Source of the DNA: Desertivirga arenae
Lineage (GTDB): Bacteria > Bacteroidota > Bacteroidia > Sphingobacteriales > Sphingobacteriaceae
NCBI RefSeq assembly: GCF_017355785.1
Contig: NZ_JAFEWE010000008.1
Coordinates: 1 to 64,000, forward strand
Length of the DNA: 64,000 nucleotides
Direction: 5' to 3'
Below are positions 27,077 to 35,828 of the stretch, piece after piece. The translations under genes were made by a program, and so were the position numbers. Numbering within the stretch: position 1 is the stretch's first letter; every line of letters starts with the position of its first letter. The notes under the pieces are model-generated. The model ran no database searches, was not told the origin of the DNA, and saw only the letters and a list, made by a program, of their open reading frames with translations.

Positions 27077-27457
27077 CTATTTTTTTCGTTTACTGATTTG
27101 TCTTGAGGGTTGCTTCGCTGGTGTTCCGGTGGTTTTCGACTCCAACTCTTCCTGTTCAAGGAAGCTCTTTAGAGAGTTGAACCTGCTTGTCCATAACTGG
27201 TGGTAGTGCTGTACCCAGGCATGTACTTCTTCTAGCTTATCCAACTTTGCTTCGCAAAGCCGTTCTCTTCCAGTTTGTCTGAACTCTACTAATCCGCACT
27301 CTGCCAAAATTTTAAGATGTAGTGAGATTGCCTGGCGACTAACATCAAATTGTTCTGCAATGGTATTAACATTCACTGGTTGTTCGGCGATCATTCCTAT
27401 GATCGCTCTTCTTGTAGGGTCGGCTATCGCCTGAAAAACATCTCTTCGTGCTTCCAT
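27077..27457 (-). CDS. ArsR-family transcriptional repressor
   Basis: 126 residues with the ArsR winged helix: RDVFQAIADPTRRAIIGMIA, the recognition helix in FDVSRQAISLHLKILAECGL, and the wing near GRERL. There is no Cys-rich metal site, so it belongs to the group that is usually not metal-responsive and sits beside SRPBCC genes. The C-terminal tail is basic and probably disordered (KQPSRQISKRKK). Two perfect palindromes flank its own -7 box, which points to autoregulation. Confidence 0.92.
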   Translation of the reverse strand: MEARRDVFQAIADPTRRAIIGMIAEQPVNVNTIAEQFDVSRQAISLHLKILAECGLVEFRQTGRERLCEAKLDKLEEVHAWVQHYHQLWTSRFNSLKSFLEQEELESKTTGTPAKQPSRQISKRKK

Positions 27458-27461
27458 TTAT

Positions 27462-27503
27462 GCAAGTATGTCCTTGCAAATATAAGTGCAAGTATTTACT
27501 TGC
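27462..27503 (-). promoter_or_regulatory. Autoregulated promoter with two GCAAG-N6-CTTGC operators
   Basis: Operators lie at 27462-27477 and 27488-27503, both GCAAG-N6-CTTGC and 26 bp apart start to start. Between them on the minus strand is TATATTTG (27484-27477), a perfect TAnnTTTG -7 box. Transcription would start near 27471, giving a 14-nt leader. A repressor bound at either site would block the promoter. Confidence 0.8.
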
Positions 27504-27672
27504 GCAATGGTAATTTGATAAATTTTAATCCTGATGCTTCCTGTTTATAAAAATAAAGTATTTAGATAGTCTAAAAGGTTTTAGCAAAAGATTCAAAAGC
27601 TAAGCAAATACAAGAAAAAACTTATACTTTAGCCTCGACCTTCTATTATAACTTAAATTTTTTCGAAAGGAA

Positions 27673-30003
27673 ATGAAACCTGTATTACTAATAGCTCTTA
27701 TCAACATTTTCTGTTTTACCACCTTCTTAAGCGCGCAAGAAGGCAGTCCTACAACGCTTTCATCATATGTTGATCCCTTTATCGGAACACAGGGAAATGG
27801 TAATACCTTTCCCGGGGCAACATATCCTTTTGGTATGGTGAAACTAGGCCCGGATTGTGACGATTTAAGCACAAACATGGGATACAAAGATACAGGGAAA
27901 ATTAGGGGATTTAGTCACCTTCATGTTAGCGGCACAGGCGGTGGTCCGAAATATGGCAATATTCTGGTTTATCCTTTCAGCGGAGATGTAAAGGTCGAAG
28001 GGTATGGATCGGACCGGGGAAAAGAGACAGCGAAGGCTGGCTATTTCTCTGCCGAATTAAAGGAATCAGCTATTTTAGCAGAACTAACTTCCACCCCGAA
28101 AACAGGGATACATCGTTATACATTCAACAAGAGCGGACATAATGGGATACTAATTGATGCCGGAAGTATACTGGGAAAGCAAGCCTGCTGCCATGAGGAT
28201 CAAAAATTATTAGGATCGGAGATCGAAGTATTATCAGAGACCGAAATAGTTGGGTATAACCGGGTTCGCGGAGGATGGAATATTGGAGAGCCCTTTACTG
28301 TTTACTTTTATGCAAAGTTTAATACTCCTGCCAGTTCTTTTGGCACCTGGAAATCGGGCGTAAAGCATCCCGGTAAGAGGATGGAGTTTGATTCGGGGGA
28401 GCCAGTTGGTGCCTGGCTTTCATTCAAGGGTAAGGCTTCCCAAATGGTGGAAATGCGAGTAGGAATTTCATTTATCAGCATAGGAAAAGCTAAAGAAAAC
28501 TTTCAAAATGAAGCTGCGGGGTTGAGTTTTGATCAGGCGGTTGAAAAAGCCCGAGCAGCCTGGGATGCCTATTTAAGCCGCATTGCAATAACAACTGCTG
28601 ATAATACAGAAAAAATAAAGTTTTACACAGCCCTTTATCATACCTTACTTCAGCCTGCCGATAAGACTGGTGAGAATCCTTTATGGAAAAGTGGAGCACC
28701 CTATTTTGACGATTTCTACTGCATTTGGGATACTTATCGTACCAGCCATCCATTAATTACGCTGATTGCTCCTGAAAAGGAGTCGGAGATTGTGAATTCA
28801 TTAATTGATATATACAAGAATGAAGGCTATCTGCCCGATGGAAGATCAGGTAACAGCAACGGGCGTACTCAGGGTGGTAGCAATGCAGATATGCTTTTGG
28901 CTGAAGCCATTTTAAAAGACCTTAAAGGAGTTGAATATGGAGAGGCACATGATGCGATGCTTAAAGATGCAGAGGTGCCTCCGGGAGGTGATGAGCGGAA
29001 AGAAGGTCGTGGTGGTATAAAAGATTACAACATTATCGGTTATGTATCAACAGACTACGAGCGTGCCGGTACGCGAACTGTTGAGTTTGCTGCAAACGAT
29101 TGGGCGATAGCTCAAGCTGCGTTAAAACTTGGTAAGGATTTGGATTATAAGAAGTATGCAAAAAGAGCAGCAAATTGGGAGAATTTATGGAGGCCGGTGG
29201 AGCATGATGGAGCAAAAGGCTTTATTATGCCTCGAAAGGCCAATGGCACATGGGACGAGGATTACCGCAATCGTGAATGGCAATATTATCTCGATTTTGC
29301 TCCAAATAAGATTGGTGTGATTCCTTATAATCAAACCCCGTCTAAATATTTGAATAAAGGCGATTTTACAGTACTTACAGCAGGCGGATGGCCCGACTTC
29401 TTCTATGAAAGTCACTCCTGGGAATATTCATTCTATGTGCCGCATGATGTTCGCCGGCTCATTGCGAGGTCTGGAGGAAAGCAAGCATTCCTTAGCCGCC
29501 TTGATACCTTCTTCTCTAAGAAATATTACAATATTGCTAATGAACCTGGATTCCTTACCCCTCACTTGTATACCTATGCCGGGCAGCAGTTTAAGTCGGT
29601 CCTCCTATTAAGAAATCTACTTAAGAAATATTATTCAGAGAAACCTGATGGCCTGCCGGGAAATGATGATTCTGGCGCGATGTCCTCCTGGTACGTGTTC
29701 AATAAGGCCGGTTTTTTTCCTAACGCTGGTCAGGACATTTATTTAATTTCATCTCCTAGTTTTAAACAGCTTAGCATTGCCCTGGAGGGAAATAAGAAGC
29801 TTGAGATCCTTGCAGATAACTTATCCCAGGAGGCAATCTTTATCAAATCAGCTGAGCTAAATGGAAAACCCTGGAATAAGGCCTGGTTTAAGCATTCTGA
29901 TATCAAAGATGGGGGAGTTTTGAGGTTAACAATGAGCGAAAGGCCTACCGATTGGGGGACAGAAGATCTTCCGCCTTCACGTTCTGATGCTCAGCAAAAA
30001 TAG
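27673..30003 (+). CDS. GH92 alpha-mannosidase, secreted
   Basis: The 776 residues begin with a signal peptide (about 1-21). GH92 motifs appear in order: PFIGTQGNGNTFPGATYPFG, GFSHLHVSGTGGG, FYTALYHTLLQP, IWDTYRTSHPL and GNDDSGAMSSWYVF. GH92 enzymes are Ca2+-dependent inverting exo-alpha-mannosidases that trim alpha-1,2/1,3/1,6-linked mannose from N-glycans or yeast mannan. The catalytic acidic residues of the family lie in the (alpha/alpha)6 part, which is present. It is monocistronic and not inside a PUL; no SusC/SusD pair is near. A TACTTTAG box lies about 45 bp upstream. Confidence 0.93.
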   Translation: MKPVLLIALINIFCFTTFLSAQEGSPTTLSSYVDPFIGTQGNGNTFPGATYPFGMVKLGPDCDDLSTNMGYKDTGKIRGFSHLHVSGTGGGPKYGNILVYPFSGDVKVEGYGSDRGKETAKAGYFSAELKESAILAELTSTPKTGIHRYTFNKSGHNGILIDAGSILGKQACCHEDQKLLGSEIEVLSETEIVGYNRVRGGWNIGEPFTVYFYAKFNTPASSFGTWKSGVKHPGKRMEFDSGEPVGAWLSFKGKASQMVEMRVGISFISIGKAKENFQNEAAGLSFDQAVEKARAAWDAYLSRIAITTADNTEKIKFYTALYHTLLQPADKTGENPLWKSGAPYFDDFYCIWDTYRTSHPLITLIAPEKESEIVNSLIDIYKNEGYLPDGRSGNSNGRTQGGSNADMLLAEAILKDLKGVEYGEAHDAMLKDAEVPPGGDERKEGRGGIKDYNIIGYVSTDYERAGTRTVEFAANDWAIAQAALKLGKDLDYKKYAKRAANWENLWRPVEHDGAKGFIMPRKANGTWDEDYRNREWQYYLDFAPNKIGVIPYNQTPSKYLNKGDFTVLTAGGWPDFFYESHSWEYSFYVPHDVRRLIARSGGKQAFLSRLDTFFSKKYYNIANEPGFLTPHLYTYAGQQFKSVLLLRNLLKKYYSEKPDGLPGNDDSGAMSSWYVFNKAGFFPNAGQDIYLISSPSFKQLSIALEGNKKLEILADNLSQEAIFIKSAELNGKPWNKAWFKHSDIKDGGVLRLTMSERPTDWGTEDLPPSRSDAQQK

Positions 30004-30101
30004 CCGAGGGACGACGTGAAATATTCGAGAATTTTTTATCTTTATAAAGCCAGACTATTCCAGTTGTAGCGAAATAACTAACATTAATCTACCTGAAAAA
30101 T

Positions 30102-30386
30102 ATGTTGACTACATTGCCAAATTACCAGGAAGTAGAGTATTATAAAAAATACGATCTGGACGAGTATTTCTTTTGTTATCAGGATATGTACGCAGACAAA
30201 GCTGAAGATGAGGAAGCCATTGAAGAAATCAGTGCCGACTTCGACGCAGCTTTCCCTGGAACAAAGGAGAGAGTTAAGACTGCGCTTAATAGTGTAGCAG
30301 AGTACAGGAGTACAGAGAATATTTTAATTGTGTATAAAAGTAAGGCTGCTGATGAAATTTTAATCCATCTTACGGGTGACATTTAA
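30102..30386 (+). CDS. Small acidic protein of unknown function
   Basis: The 94 residues are strongly acidic (KAEDEEAIEEISADFDAAF) with aromatic residues near the start (EYYKKYDLDEYFFCYQDMY). It is predicted to be cytoplasmic, mostly helical, with a strand ending ENILIVYKSKAADEILIHLT. No family is recognised. A TATCTTTA box lies about 55 bp upstream. It is monocistronic on the plus strand. Confidence 0.6.
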   Translation: MLTTLPNYQEVEYYKKYDLDEYFFCYQDMYADKAEDEEAIEEISADFDAAFPGTKERVKTALNSVAEYRSTENILIVYKSKAADEILIHLTGDI

Positions 30387-30521
30387 AAAGAGACGAGGAT
30401 GATGAAACTTGCTGTATTGCAAAAAATGAAGACAGAAATTGTCAATAATATATAGCTTTGCGGATAATACTTCAACCCGTTCTGGGGAAATGAGGTAGAC
30501 GTAAATTGTTTTAATTTCAGT

Positions 30522-30824
30522 ATGGTGCGTGCAGCTATAGCAACGTTTAATATAGAAGGATGCTTTCCTTTGATAGGGAGAGGTATTGTTATTTTCGGTG
30601 AGATCTTAAATGGAGAGGTTAAAAGCGGAGATGTTCTTAATCTCGTTATCAAAGGTCAGGCTGTTCAGCTGGAGGTCATCTCGGTAGAAGACATTCGAAT
30701 GGGAGCAGCCGGGGAGGAGAAGGTAAGTTTACTGGTTGAACCGATGGAAGATTGGACCGCTGTTGAAAATCATTTTGCATTTATCATTCCCCAGGAAACG
30801 CTGCACCCAGATTTAGTAGTTTAA
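30522..30824 (+). CDS. Free-standing EF-Tu domain-2-like beta-barrel protein
   Basis: The 100 residues resemble the second domain of translational GTPases: FNIEGCFPLIGRGIVIFGEI matches the strand-turn-strand that opens EF-Tu domain 2, followed by GEVKSGDVLNLVIKG and a C-terminal strand pair. There is no G domain, so this is a lone beta-barrel. The function is unknown; small free-standing versions occur in Bacteroidota. No signal peptide is present. The start ATG is preceded by ATTTCAGT. Confidence 0.65.
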   Translation: MVRAAIATFNIEGCFPLIGRGIVIFGEILNGEVKSGDVLNLVIKGQAVQLEVISVEDIRMGAAGEEKVSLLVEPMEDWTAVENHFAFIIPQETLHPDLVV

Positions 30825-31129
30825 ATAAAGGTATTTGCAAAAAGGGTGACATTTAGGAACGATAACCTGCGGCTATTGCTACTTTTCCTGTCACAGTCTG
30901 CATAAGTATTTATTCGGTGACAATTACGGGGGCTGTTTAGCAGCGCGCTCCCGGTAACTACCTGTTTTTAATATACCTTCCACAATATTCCCTTATTAGG
31001 AAAACTCCTTAACCCTGAGGATGTTAACAAAGATCAATGCGAGCTGAGGCACTTGTAGGTTGACATAGACTTGCTCAACACTGAGGGTTAAATTATTTCA
31101 AGAATTAACCTCTGTTCAAACATTTGTAA
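30825..31129. other. Intergenic region, nothing recognised
   Basis: About 305 bp. Only a short hairpin GTTAAATTATTTCAAGAATTAAC near 31086 was seen, too weak to call. No conserved promoter box is clear. Confidence 0.4.
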
Positions 31130-33049
31130 ATGGATAACCAAGGTAATCATCACAAGGATAACAATTCAGGCAAAGAGTCTTCCCCGATCGATCTGGTCGC
31201 GCTATTTGGTGAGGTGGAGGAGGTGGCCAATATGGGAATTTACAGGGTGGAGTTGCCGGGTATGAAATTTTACTTTTCTGACGGACTATTCAGGTTGTTT
31301 GGGGAAGCACCTCAGTCTTTTGAGCCATCACTAGAATACATTAACTCGCGCTCTACTGCTGCAGATGCCGAAAACGTAGATCGGGTACTGAGCCAGGCCG
31401 CTATTGATAAAAAGCCTTATACCTATGTTCGACGTATACTGAGGAGGGACGGAGAGTGGCGAACATTAAAATCACATGGAAAAGTTATTTGTGATGAGGC
31501 GGGAAACGCCATTAGTTACATTGGAATTGTACTGGATATCACAAAGCAGAAGAAAGCCGAAAAAAAGATACAGGGTAACCGGGAACTGTTGCAGTCTGTA
31601 TTTGACACTTCCCTTATTGGAATGTCTGTATTCAAATCTGTCAGAAATGAAAGTAACGAGATTGTTGATTTCAAGATACTCATTGTCAATCGACTAATCG
31701 AGCAAAACACCGGTCGCACAGACCTGGTAGGCAAACTTTATCTACAGGAGTATCCGGGAATAAAGCAAGCAGGCATTTTCGATAAGATGTGTGAGGTGAT
31801 GAACACCGGCTTACCCAGCCAGATGGAATATAAGTACGATGTGGAGGGCTTCAATAATTGGTTTTTGACGATGTTCGTAAGGCAGAATGATAATCTGGTA
31901 GCTACAACCCTCGACATAACAGATAAGAAGCGGGATGAGGAGGAAAAGGATAGGAACTTTATGCTCCTTCAACAAACCGAACAGGTTTCTTCAATGGGCA
32001 GCTGGAGTTTTGATACTAAAAAACAGGAAATGAACTGGTCGGAAGGAATGTATAATCTATTTCATCTTCAGCCAGGCTCGAAGGTGAGTCCTGAGACTTA
32101 CCTTCAATTCATTGTGCCGGAAGATCGTTCAAAGCTGCAGGAGCAGGTGATCAACAAGATTGTTGAGGAGCTGCGAGAGTTTAACGAACAACTTACTTTC
32201 CTGATTCAGGGTGAACGTAGACTAATTCATATCAAGGCAACACCTATCACTGATCCCAGCGGGCAGGAGGTTCATATGGTTGGGATCGATATGGATAATA
32301 CCGAAAAAAACAGTGCAGAGGAAAAGTTAAGGGAGAACGAGTTTATGAAAATGCTTCTTGAAAAGAAAGATGAATTTATGAGTGTGGCCAGCCACGAACT
32401 TAAAACTCCCATTACTACCTTAAAAGCATCTTTACAGATCCTATGCCGGCTAATAGAGAAACATACTGAGGAAAATGTGCTGTTGGTTTTTGCAACGAAA
32501 GCCAACCAGCAGGTGAACAAAGTTATCCGTTTGATCAGCGACCTTATGGATAATGCAAAGATTCAGGCGGGTAAAATAAATCTCAATCTGGATACTTTCC
32601 TGTTGGATGAAGTGATTGAAGATTGTATTGCATTTCAAAGCGGGGGACATGAAATAATCGTAAATAATAACGTGAGCGAACAAATAGAAGGAGATAAGCA
32701 CCGTATAGAACAAGTGCTTACCAACTTTCTAAGTAATGCGATTAAATACTCTCCAAGCGGAAAGCAAATTATTATCACCGCTAGTCAGGAGAAGGACGGG
32801 GTAAAGGTAGAAGTAAAAGATTTCGGCATTGGAATTCCCCCCTCAAAAATTGACCATGTGTTCGACCGCTTTTTTAGGGTGGATGATAAGTCGCAGGAAT
32901 TTTCAGGGCTTGGTCTTGGTTTGTATATATCTGCTGAAATAATTAAAAAGCATGGAGGGACTTACGGAGTTGTAAGTGAACCCGGCAAGGGTAGTACATT
33001 TTGGTTTGCTATCCCTCTTAAGCATTCCTCTATTACTGCCTCCGAGTAA
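31130..33049 (+). CDS. Cytoplasmic PAS-PAS-PAS histidine kinase
   Basis: 639 residues without transmembrane helices. Three PAS domains lie at roughly 25-140, 150-265 and 280-395; the first and third are PAS_3-like (YIGIVLDITKQKK near the end of the first). HisKA carries H422 in SVASHELKTPITT, and HATPase_c has VLTNFLSNAIKYSP (N box), VKDFGIGIPPS (G1) and GLGLGLYI (G2). No receiver domain is attached and no regulator gene follows, so its partner is elsewhere. The signal may be light, redox or a small molecule; this is not visible in the sequence. Confidence 0.92.
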   Translation: MDNQGNHHKDNNSGKESSPIDLVALFGEVEEVANMGIYRVELPGMKFYFSDGLFRLFGEAPQSFEPSLEYINSRSTAADAENVDRVLSQAAIDKKPYTYVRRILRRDGEWRTLKSHGKVICDEAGNAISYIGIVLDITKQKKAEKKIQGNRELLQSVFDTSLIGMSVFKSVRNESNEIVDFKILIVNRLIEQNTGRTDLVGKLYLQEYPGIKQAGIFDKMCEVMNTGLPSQMEYKYDVEGFNNWFLTMFVRQNDNLVATTLDITDKKRDEEEKDRNFMLLQQTEQVSSMGSWSFDTKKQEMNWSEGMYNLFHLQPGSKVSPETYLQFIVPEDRSKLQEQVINKIVEELREFNEQLTFLIQGERRLIHIKATPITDPSGQEVHMVGIDMDNTEKNSAEEKLRENEFMKMLLEKKDEFMSVASHELKTPITTLKASLQILCRLIEKHTEENVLLVFATKANQQVNKVIRLISDLMDNAKIQAGKINLNLDTFLLDEVIEDCIAFQSGGHEIIVNNNVSEQIEGDKHRIEQVLTNFLSNAIKYSPSGKQIIITASQEKDGVKVEVKDFGIGIPPSKIDHVFDRFFRVDDKSQEFSGLGLGLYISAEIIKKHGGTYGVVSEPGKGSTFWFAIPLKHSSITASE

Positions 33050-33152
33050 TTCATTGAGCTTGTCATTCGCATTTATTTTCATTTACTCGATCTTCCCCGA
33101 ATTGAGTAGGCTTCAGGAGGAAATACTTGAGGGAACTGGTGAAAAGCCAAAA

Positions 33153-33175
33153 GCAGGCCCTTTTTAAGGGCCTGC
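33153..33175 (-). terminator. Terminator of the polyprenyl-sugar operon
   Basis: A perfect 10-bp stem GCAGGCCCTT/AAGGGCCTGC has a 3-nt loop; on the minus strand TTTTGGC follows. It lies 40 bp past the 31-residue peptide gene and also ends the plus-strand kinase transcript. Confidence 0.8.
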
Positions 33176-33214
33176 AAATTATCTTCGGCCAAGGTAAGGA
33201 TTAGCGATTACTCT

Positions 33215-33310
33215 TTATGGTTGCCCTCCACCACCTGCAGCACCATAAATGTGGCCGGTGGAGTAGCTGGGGTCGTTGGTTATTACAATCTCACTTATTG
33301 CTGATGACAT
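33215..33310 (-). CDS. 31-residue glycine-tailed peptide in the GtrA operon
   Basis: A 31-codon frame begins 12 bp after the GtrA stop and ends 40 bp before the operon terminator. The peptide opens MSSAISEIVITNDPSYSTGH and ends YGAAGGGGQP, so it has a Ser/Thr/Tyr-rich middle and an oligoglycine tail. No signal peptide or hydrophobic helix is visible. The spacing, clean ATG and enclosing terminator argue for translation. I know no family for it. It could be a modified peptide, a glycosylation substrate, or a simple small protein; all three are guesses. Confidence 0.55.
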   Translation of the reverse strand: MSSAISEIVITNDPSYSTGHIYGAAGGGGQP

Positions 33311-33322
33311 TTTAAACGTGAA

Positions 33323-33727
33323 TTAAAAGACAAAATATTTCTTGGTAAAGTAATTGAAAACGGAAGTGAGGCCAACTGCCAGTACTTTGCAGACTTTGAT
33401 GTTTAAAACCACTTGCTCGGCAAAAAACCAAAGGAAGAACTGGTTAAGTGCTGCGCCAGCCAAAGTGAAGACTGAGAAGAGGATGAATGTAAGTTGATTG
33501 CCGTACCGTGATGTGGTGAAAACATGTTTTTTGGTGAGAAAGTAATTGGCTATAATGGCTACTGCCATAGCTGGGAAATTCGCAATTGTATAGGGAATGT
33601 CTGCAAGATCAACTAAAAGAGTGAAAACACAGAATTCTATAATGAAAGATAGGATACCTACGATCAGGAACCTTGATACTTCGTGGGATGATAGTTCCTT
33701 TAGCTGTAGGATTGTTACTTTGACCAT
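33323..33727 (-). CDS. GtrA-family membrane protein
   Basis: 134 residues with four transmembrane helices, the size and layout of GtrA-like proteins (SRFLIVGILSFIIEFCVFTL opens the first helix, and FNYFTKKYFVF is the typical end). GtrA proteins help polyprenyl-phosphate-linked sugars across the inner membrane in O-antigen or arabinogalactan modification. It lies 67 bp after the UbiA-type gene and 12 bp before the small peptide gene, so it fits a sugar-lipid flipping role in this operon. Confidence 0.9.
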   Translation of the reverse strand: MVKVTILQLKELSSHEVSRFLIVGILSFIIEFCVFTLLVDLADIPYTIANFPAMAVAIIANYFLTKKHVFTTSRYGNQLTFILFSVFTLAGAALNQFFLWFFAEQVVLNIKVCKVLAVGLTSVFNYFTKKYFVF

Positions 33728-33794
33728 TATCTTGTTATTAAAGTAAGAAGGTTTACAATCAGGTACCGGCCCTTCAGCAGGTACCTGATTGCTT

Positions 33795-34820
33795 TTAGTA
33801 TTGGAATGATTTTCTTAAGAACCAGTTCAGTGCTGGCATGTCCACGTAAATTAGTAACATTAAAATTATGGTAAATAAGACAACATAAAGCATGAACTTT
33901 TTCTCCTTATGCAGTTTCTCCGGACCCTGCACTACAGAATTCCTGCTTAATCCGATCTTTAGATACCAGGCAAACAGCAAAGCGAAGAAAGGAAAGCTAA
34001 GCAGTAGCTCAACGCGGTGTTTGATAAGAAATATTCCCAGGAAGAATGCGGCAGTGAGCGCATAGAAGAACATGGAGATCAGCAAGCTGTCTTCTGTATA
34101 ATATTTGAAAGACTTCCGGTAAAGTCCGGCCTGCTCTGGGTTGTTTATAAACCTGTATTCGGCAAAGCGTTTTGTTGCCATCAGGAATGCTCCTCCCATC
34201 CAATAGGCAAGGATAATACTGCTGGGAGGTATTGCAAGCCATGCCGGGTCTGAGAAGTCCTGAGGCAGTAAACTAGCAGGTATAAGAATGAACCAGCCAA
34301 GGGCAAGGCGTATAGGATTATTGACCGATTCAGAAAGGACGTCAAGGTAAACGCGTTCTTTCGTTCTGAATGGGCGAACATTGTACATAATTCCCATAAA
34401 CAACAAAAAGGCTTCAAGAAGCAAAAAGGGAACATTAATAAAATAGGAGAGGGTTAAACCTGACGCCGCCAATAAGAGCCACTGGGCCATAACAAATCCT
34501 GGATTCAAAACGGTCTGCACTGCGCTACGATTTTTCTTTACAGGATGGAACCTGTCGAACTCAGCATCAAGGTACTCGTTAATCACATAGTTTGCCGATG
34601 CGATCAGGCAGGTACAGGCGATACCTGTAACAACCTTTATGAGGAAGGATAAGTCGATCGGGGGTTGATAGATCATGTAGGCAAACAGCATACCCGGAAG
34701 CATGAAGATGTTTTTAAACCAATGGTCTGGACGTGCAATGGTGACGTATTCTTTAAAACCAGCAGGGCGTGGGGTAGCTTCTTCTCCGGATAGAGGAACA
34801 GCAATTGGAGATGTTTTCAT
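33795..34820 (-). CDS. UbiA-family transferase, polyprenyl-phosphate phosphoribosyltransferase-like
   Basis: 341 residues, eight to nine helices. The Asp-rich motif N81-x3-D85-x3-D89 (NYVINEYLDAEFDRFHPVKK) and a second YNVRPFRTKERVYLDV motif (about 146-161, D160) mark the UbiA superfamily. The opening TIARPDHWFKNIFMLPG resembles the decaprenyl-phosphate phosphoribosyltransferase branch (DPPR synthase) rather than quinone prenyltransferases. That branch joins PRPP to polyprenyl phosphate. A HAD phosphatase upstream fits, because the product must be dephosphorylated. The precise substrate is inference. Confidence 0.88.
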   Translation of the reverse strand: MKTSPIAVPLSGEEATPRPAGFKEYVTIARPDHWFKNIFMLPGMLFAYMIYQPPIDLSFLIKVVTGIACTCLIASANYVINEYLDAEFDRFHPVKKNRSAVQTVLNPGFVMAQWLLLAASGLTLSYFINVPFLLLEAFLLFMGIMYNVRPFRTKERVYLDVLSESVNNPIRLALGWFILIPASLLPQDFSDPAWLAIPPSSIILAYWMGGAFLMATKRFAEYRFINNPEQAGLYRKSFKYYTEDSLLISMFFYALTAAFFLGIFLIKHRVELLLSFPFFALLFAWYLKIGLSRNSVVQGPEKLHKEKKFMLYVVLFTIILMLLIYVDMPALNWFLRKSFQY

Positions 34821-34950
34821 AGATGTAGATTTTAAATTTTTATGAGGTAGAATTATGTATGGGCATAGGGCTGGCAGGTGACTCGCGCACGTGCGATCCC
34901 AGAAAGAAAAGTTTCATGATATAGAGTGATTTAATCTGCGGGGAATCAGC

Positions 34951-35640
34951 TTAGGAAGCTTTCTTCAGCAGGGAGAACTGAGATATTAGATTAGTGTAAA
35001 AGTCAAAAGACCCAAAAGGCTTTTTATCGACGATGAGATAAGGAAGGCCGGCATTGATGGCACATTGCCCATCCAGTTCTTCCCGGTCTCCAATAAATAG
35101 ACAGTCTGAAGGGTCAAGTGAGAACTGCCCGGCCACGAATAATAAGGCTGTAGGGTCTGGTTTCAGCCTGTTTATATAAGGGTCAGTTGAACTGACAACA
35201 AGATCAGGCTCGAGCCCCATGGCAAGTAATTTTTCCCTTGCCTTATAATCTGAATATATAGCAGTTTTTATTCCGGCATCTTTAAGTACCAGAAAAAAGT
35301 CTTTTATACCGGGGAACATACAGTCGGAGAGAAACCGGTTCGGCGCTGAAAACATCCAGCGTTCTACCAGAGATTTGATCTTTTCAGGTTTGACTTTCAA
35401 CTTGTCAGCGCACCATAAATATTGTTCGTTCTCAAGATCTTGAGAACAGTAACCCGGCCTTTTCTCCCTCTCAAGTCTGAAATGATAGAGAGCTTGTAGT
35501 TCCCTGAACCTCCATGGCCTTACTGAATAATGCAGCAATAGGGTAGCCAGCATTTTTTTTCTTAAACGGGATTGCTCGTATAGAGTCCCGTCTACATCAA
35601 AGATCACTGCTTTCACATTCTCCCAGTTCATACTATTCAT
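34951..35640 (-). CDS. HAD-family phosphatase
   Basis: 229 residues with the HAD motifs: VIFDVDGTLYEQ (nucleophile D15, acid D17), a Ser/Thr in IYSDYKAREK (motif II), K in RLKPDP (motif III) and FIGDREELDG (motif IV). A small helical cap is inserted after motif I. It is the first gene of the minus-strand operon HAD-UbiA-GtrA-peptide, 130 bp before the UbiA gene. A role as the phosphatase that removes the 5'-phosphate from polyprenyl-phosphoribose is plausible; in other bacteria HAD and UbiA are fused for this step. Confidence 0.9.
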   Translation of the reverse strand: MNSMNWENVKAVIFDVDGTLYEQSRLRKKMLATLLLHYSVRPWRFRELQALYHFRLEREKRPGYCSQDLENEQYLWCADKLKVKPEKIKSLVERWMFSAPNRFLSDCMFPGIKDFFLVLKDAGIKTAIYSDYKAREKLLAMGLEPDLVVSSTDPYINRLKPDPTALLFVAGQFSLDPSDCLFIGDREELDGQCAINAGLPYLIVDKKPFGSFDFYTNLISQFSLLKKAS

Positions 35641-35828
35641 TTATAAAAACTACTACAAAGGATTGTTTTTGCTGTTTTTTTTACATTAAAATCGAGTAGT
35701 TTTTGTAAGGATGATAAAAAATCGGGTATAAACCTCATGGAATTGTCGAGGGTTTTGTATGCGAAAAGCTGTAATTTCGTTATAATCTACTGCTCTTGCT
35801 AGCAAATTGAATATTATCTACAAAAACT
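35641..35828. promoter_or_regulatory. Divergent promoter region with three copies of ACAAAAACTAC-like boxes
   Basis: TTATAAAAACTACTA (35641-35655) and GAGTAGTTTTTGTAA (35694-35708) are inverted copies matching in 13 of 15 positions. A third, partial copy TACAAAAACTATG overlaps the glycosyltransferase start. They may be a shared operator of the two divergent operons or simply A-rich promoter DNA. Confidence 0.4.

Noticed and set aside
32976-33167. Hydrophobic plus-strand frame at the end of the PAS kinase gene
   Set aside because: It overlaps the kinase in another frame and runs through the operon terminator hairpin; composition reflects the antisense/other-frame reading.
33153-33175. Possible attachment site (perfect 10-bp inverted repeat)
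   Set aside because: It sits after converging genes with T runs and fits a terminator; no integrase or tRNA is near.
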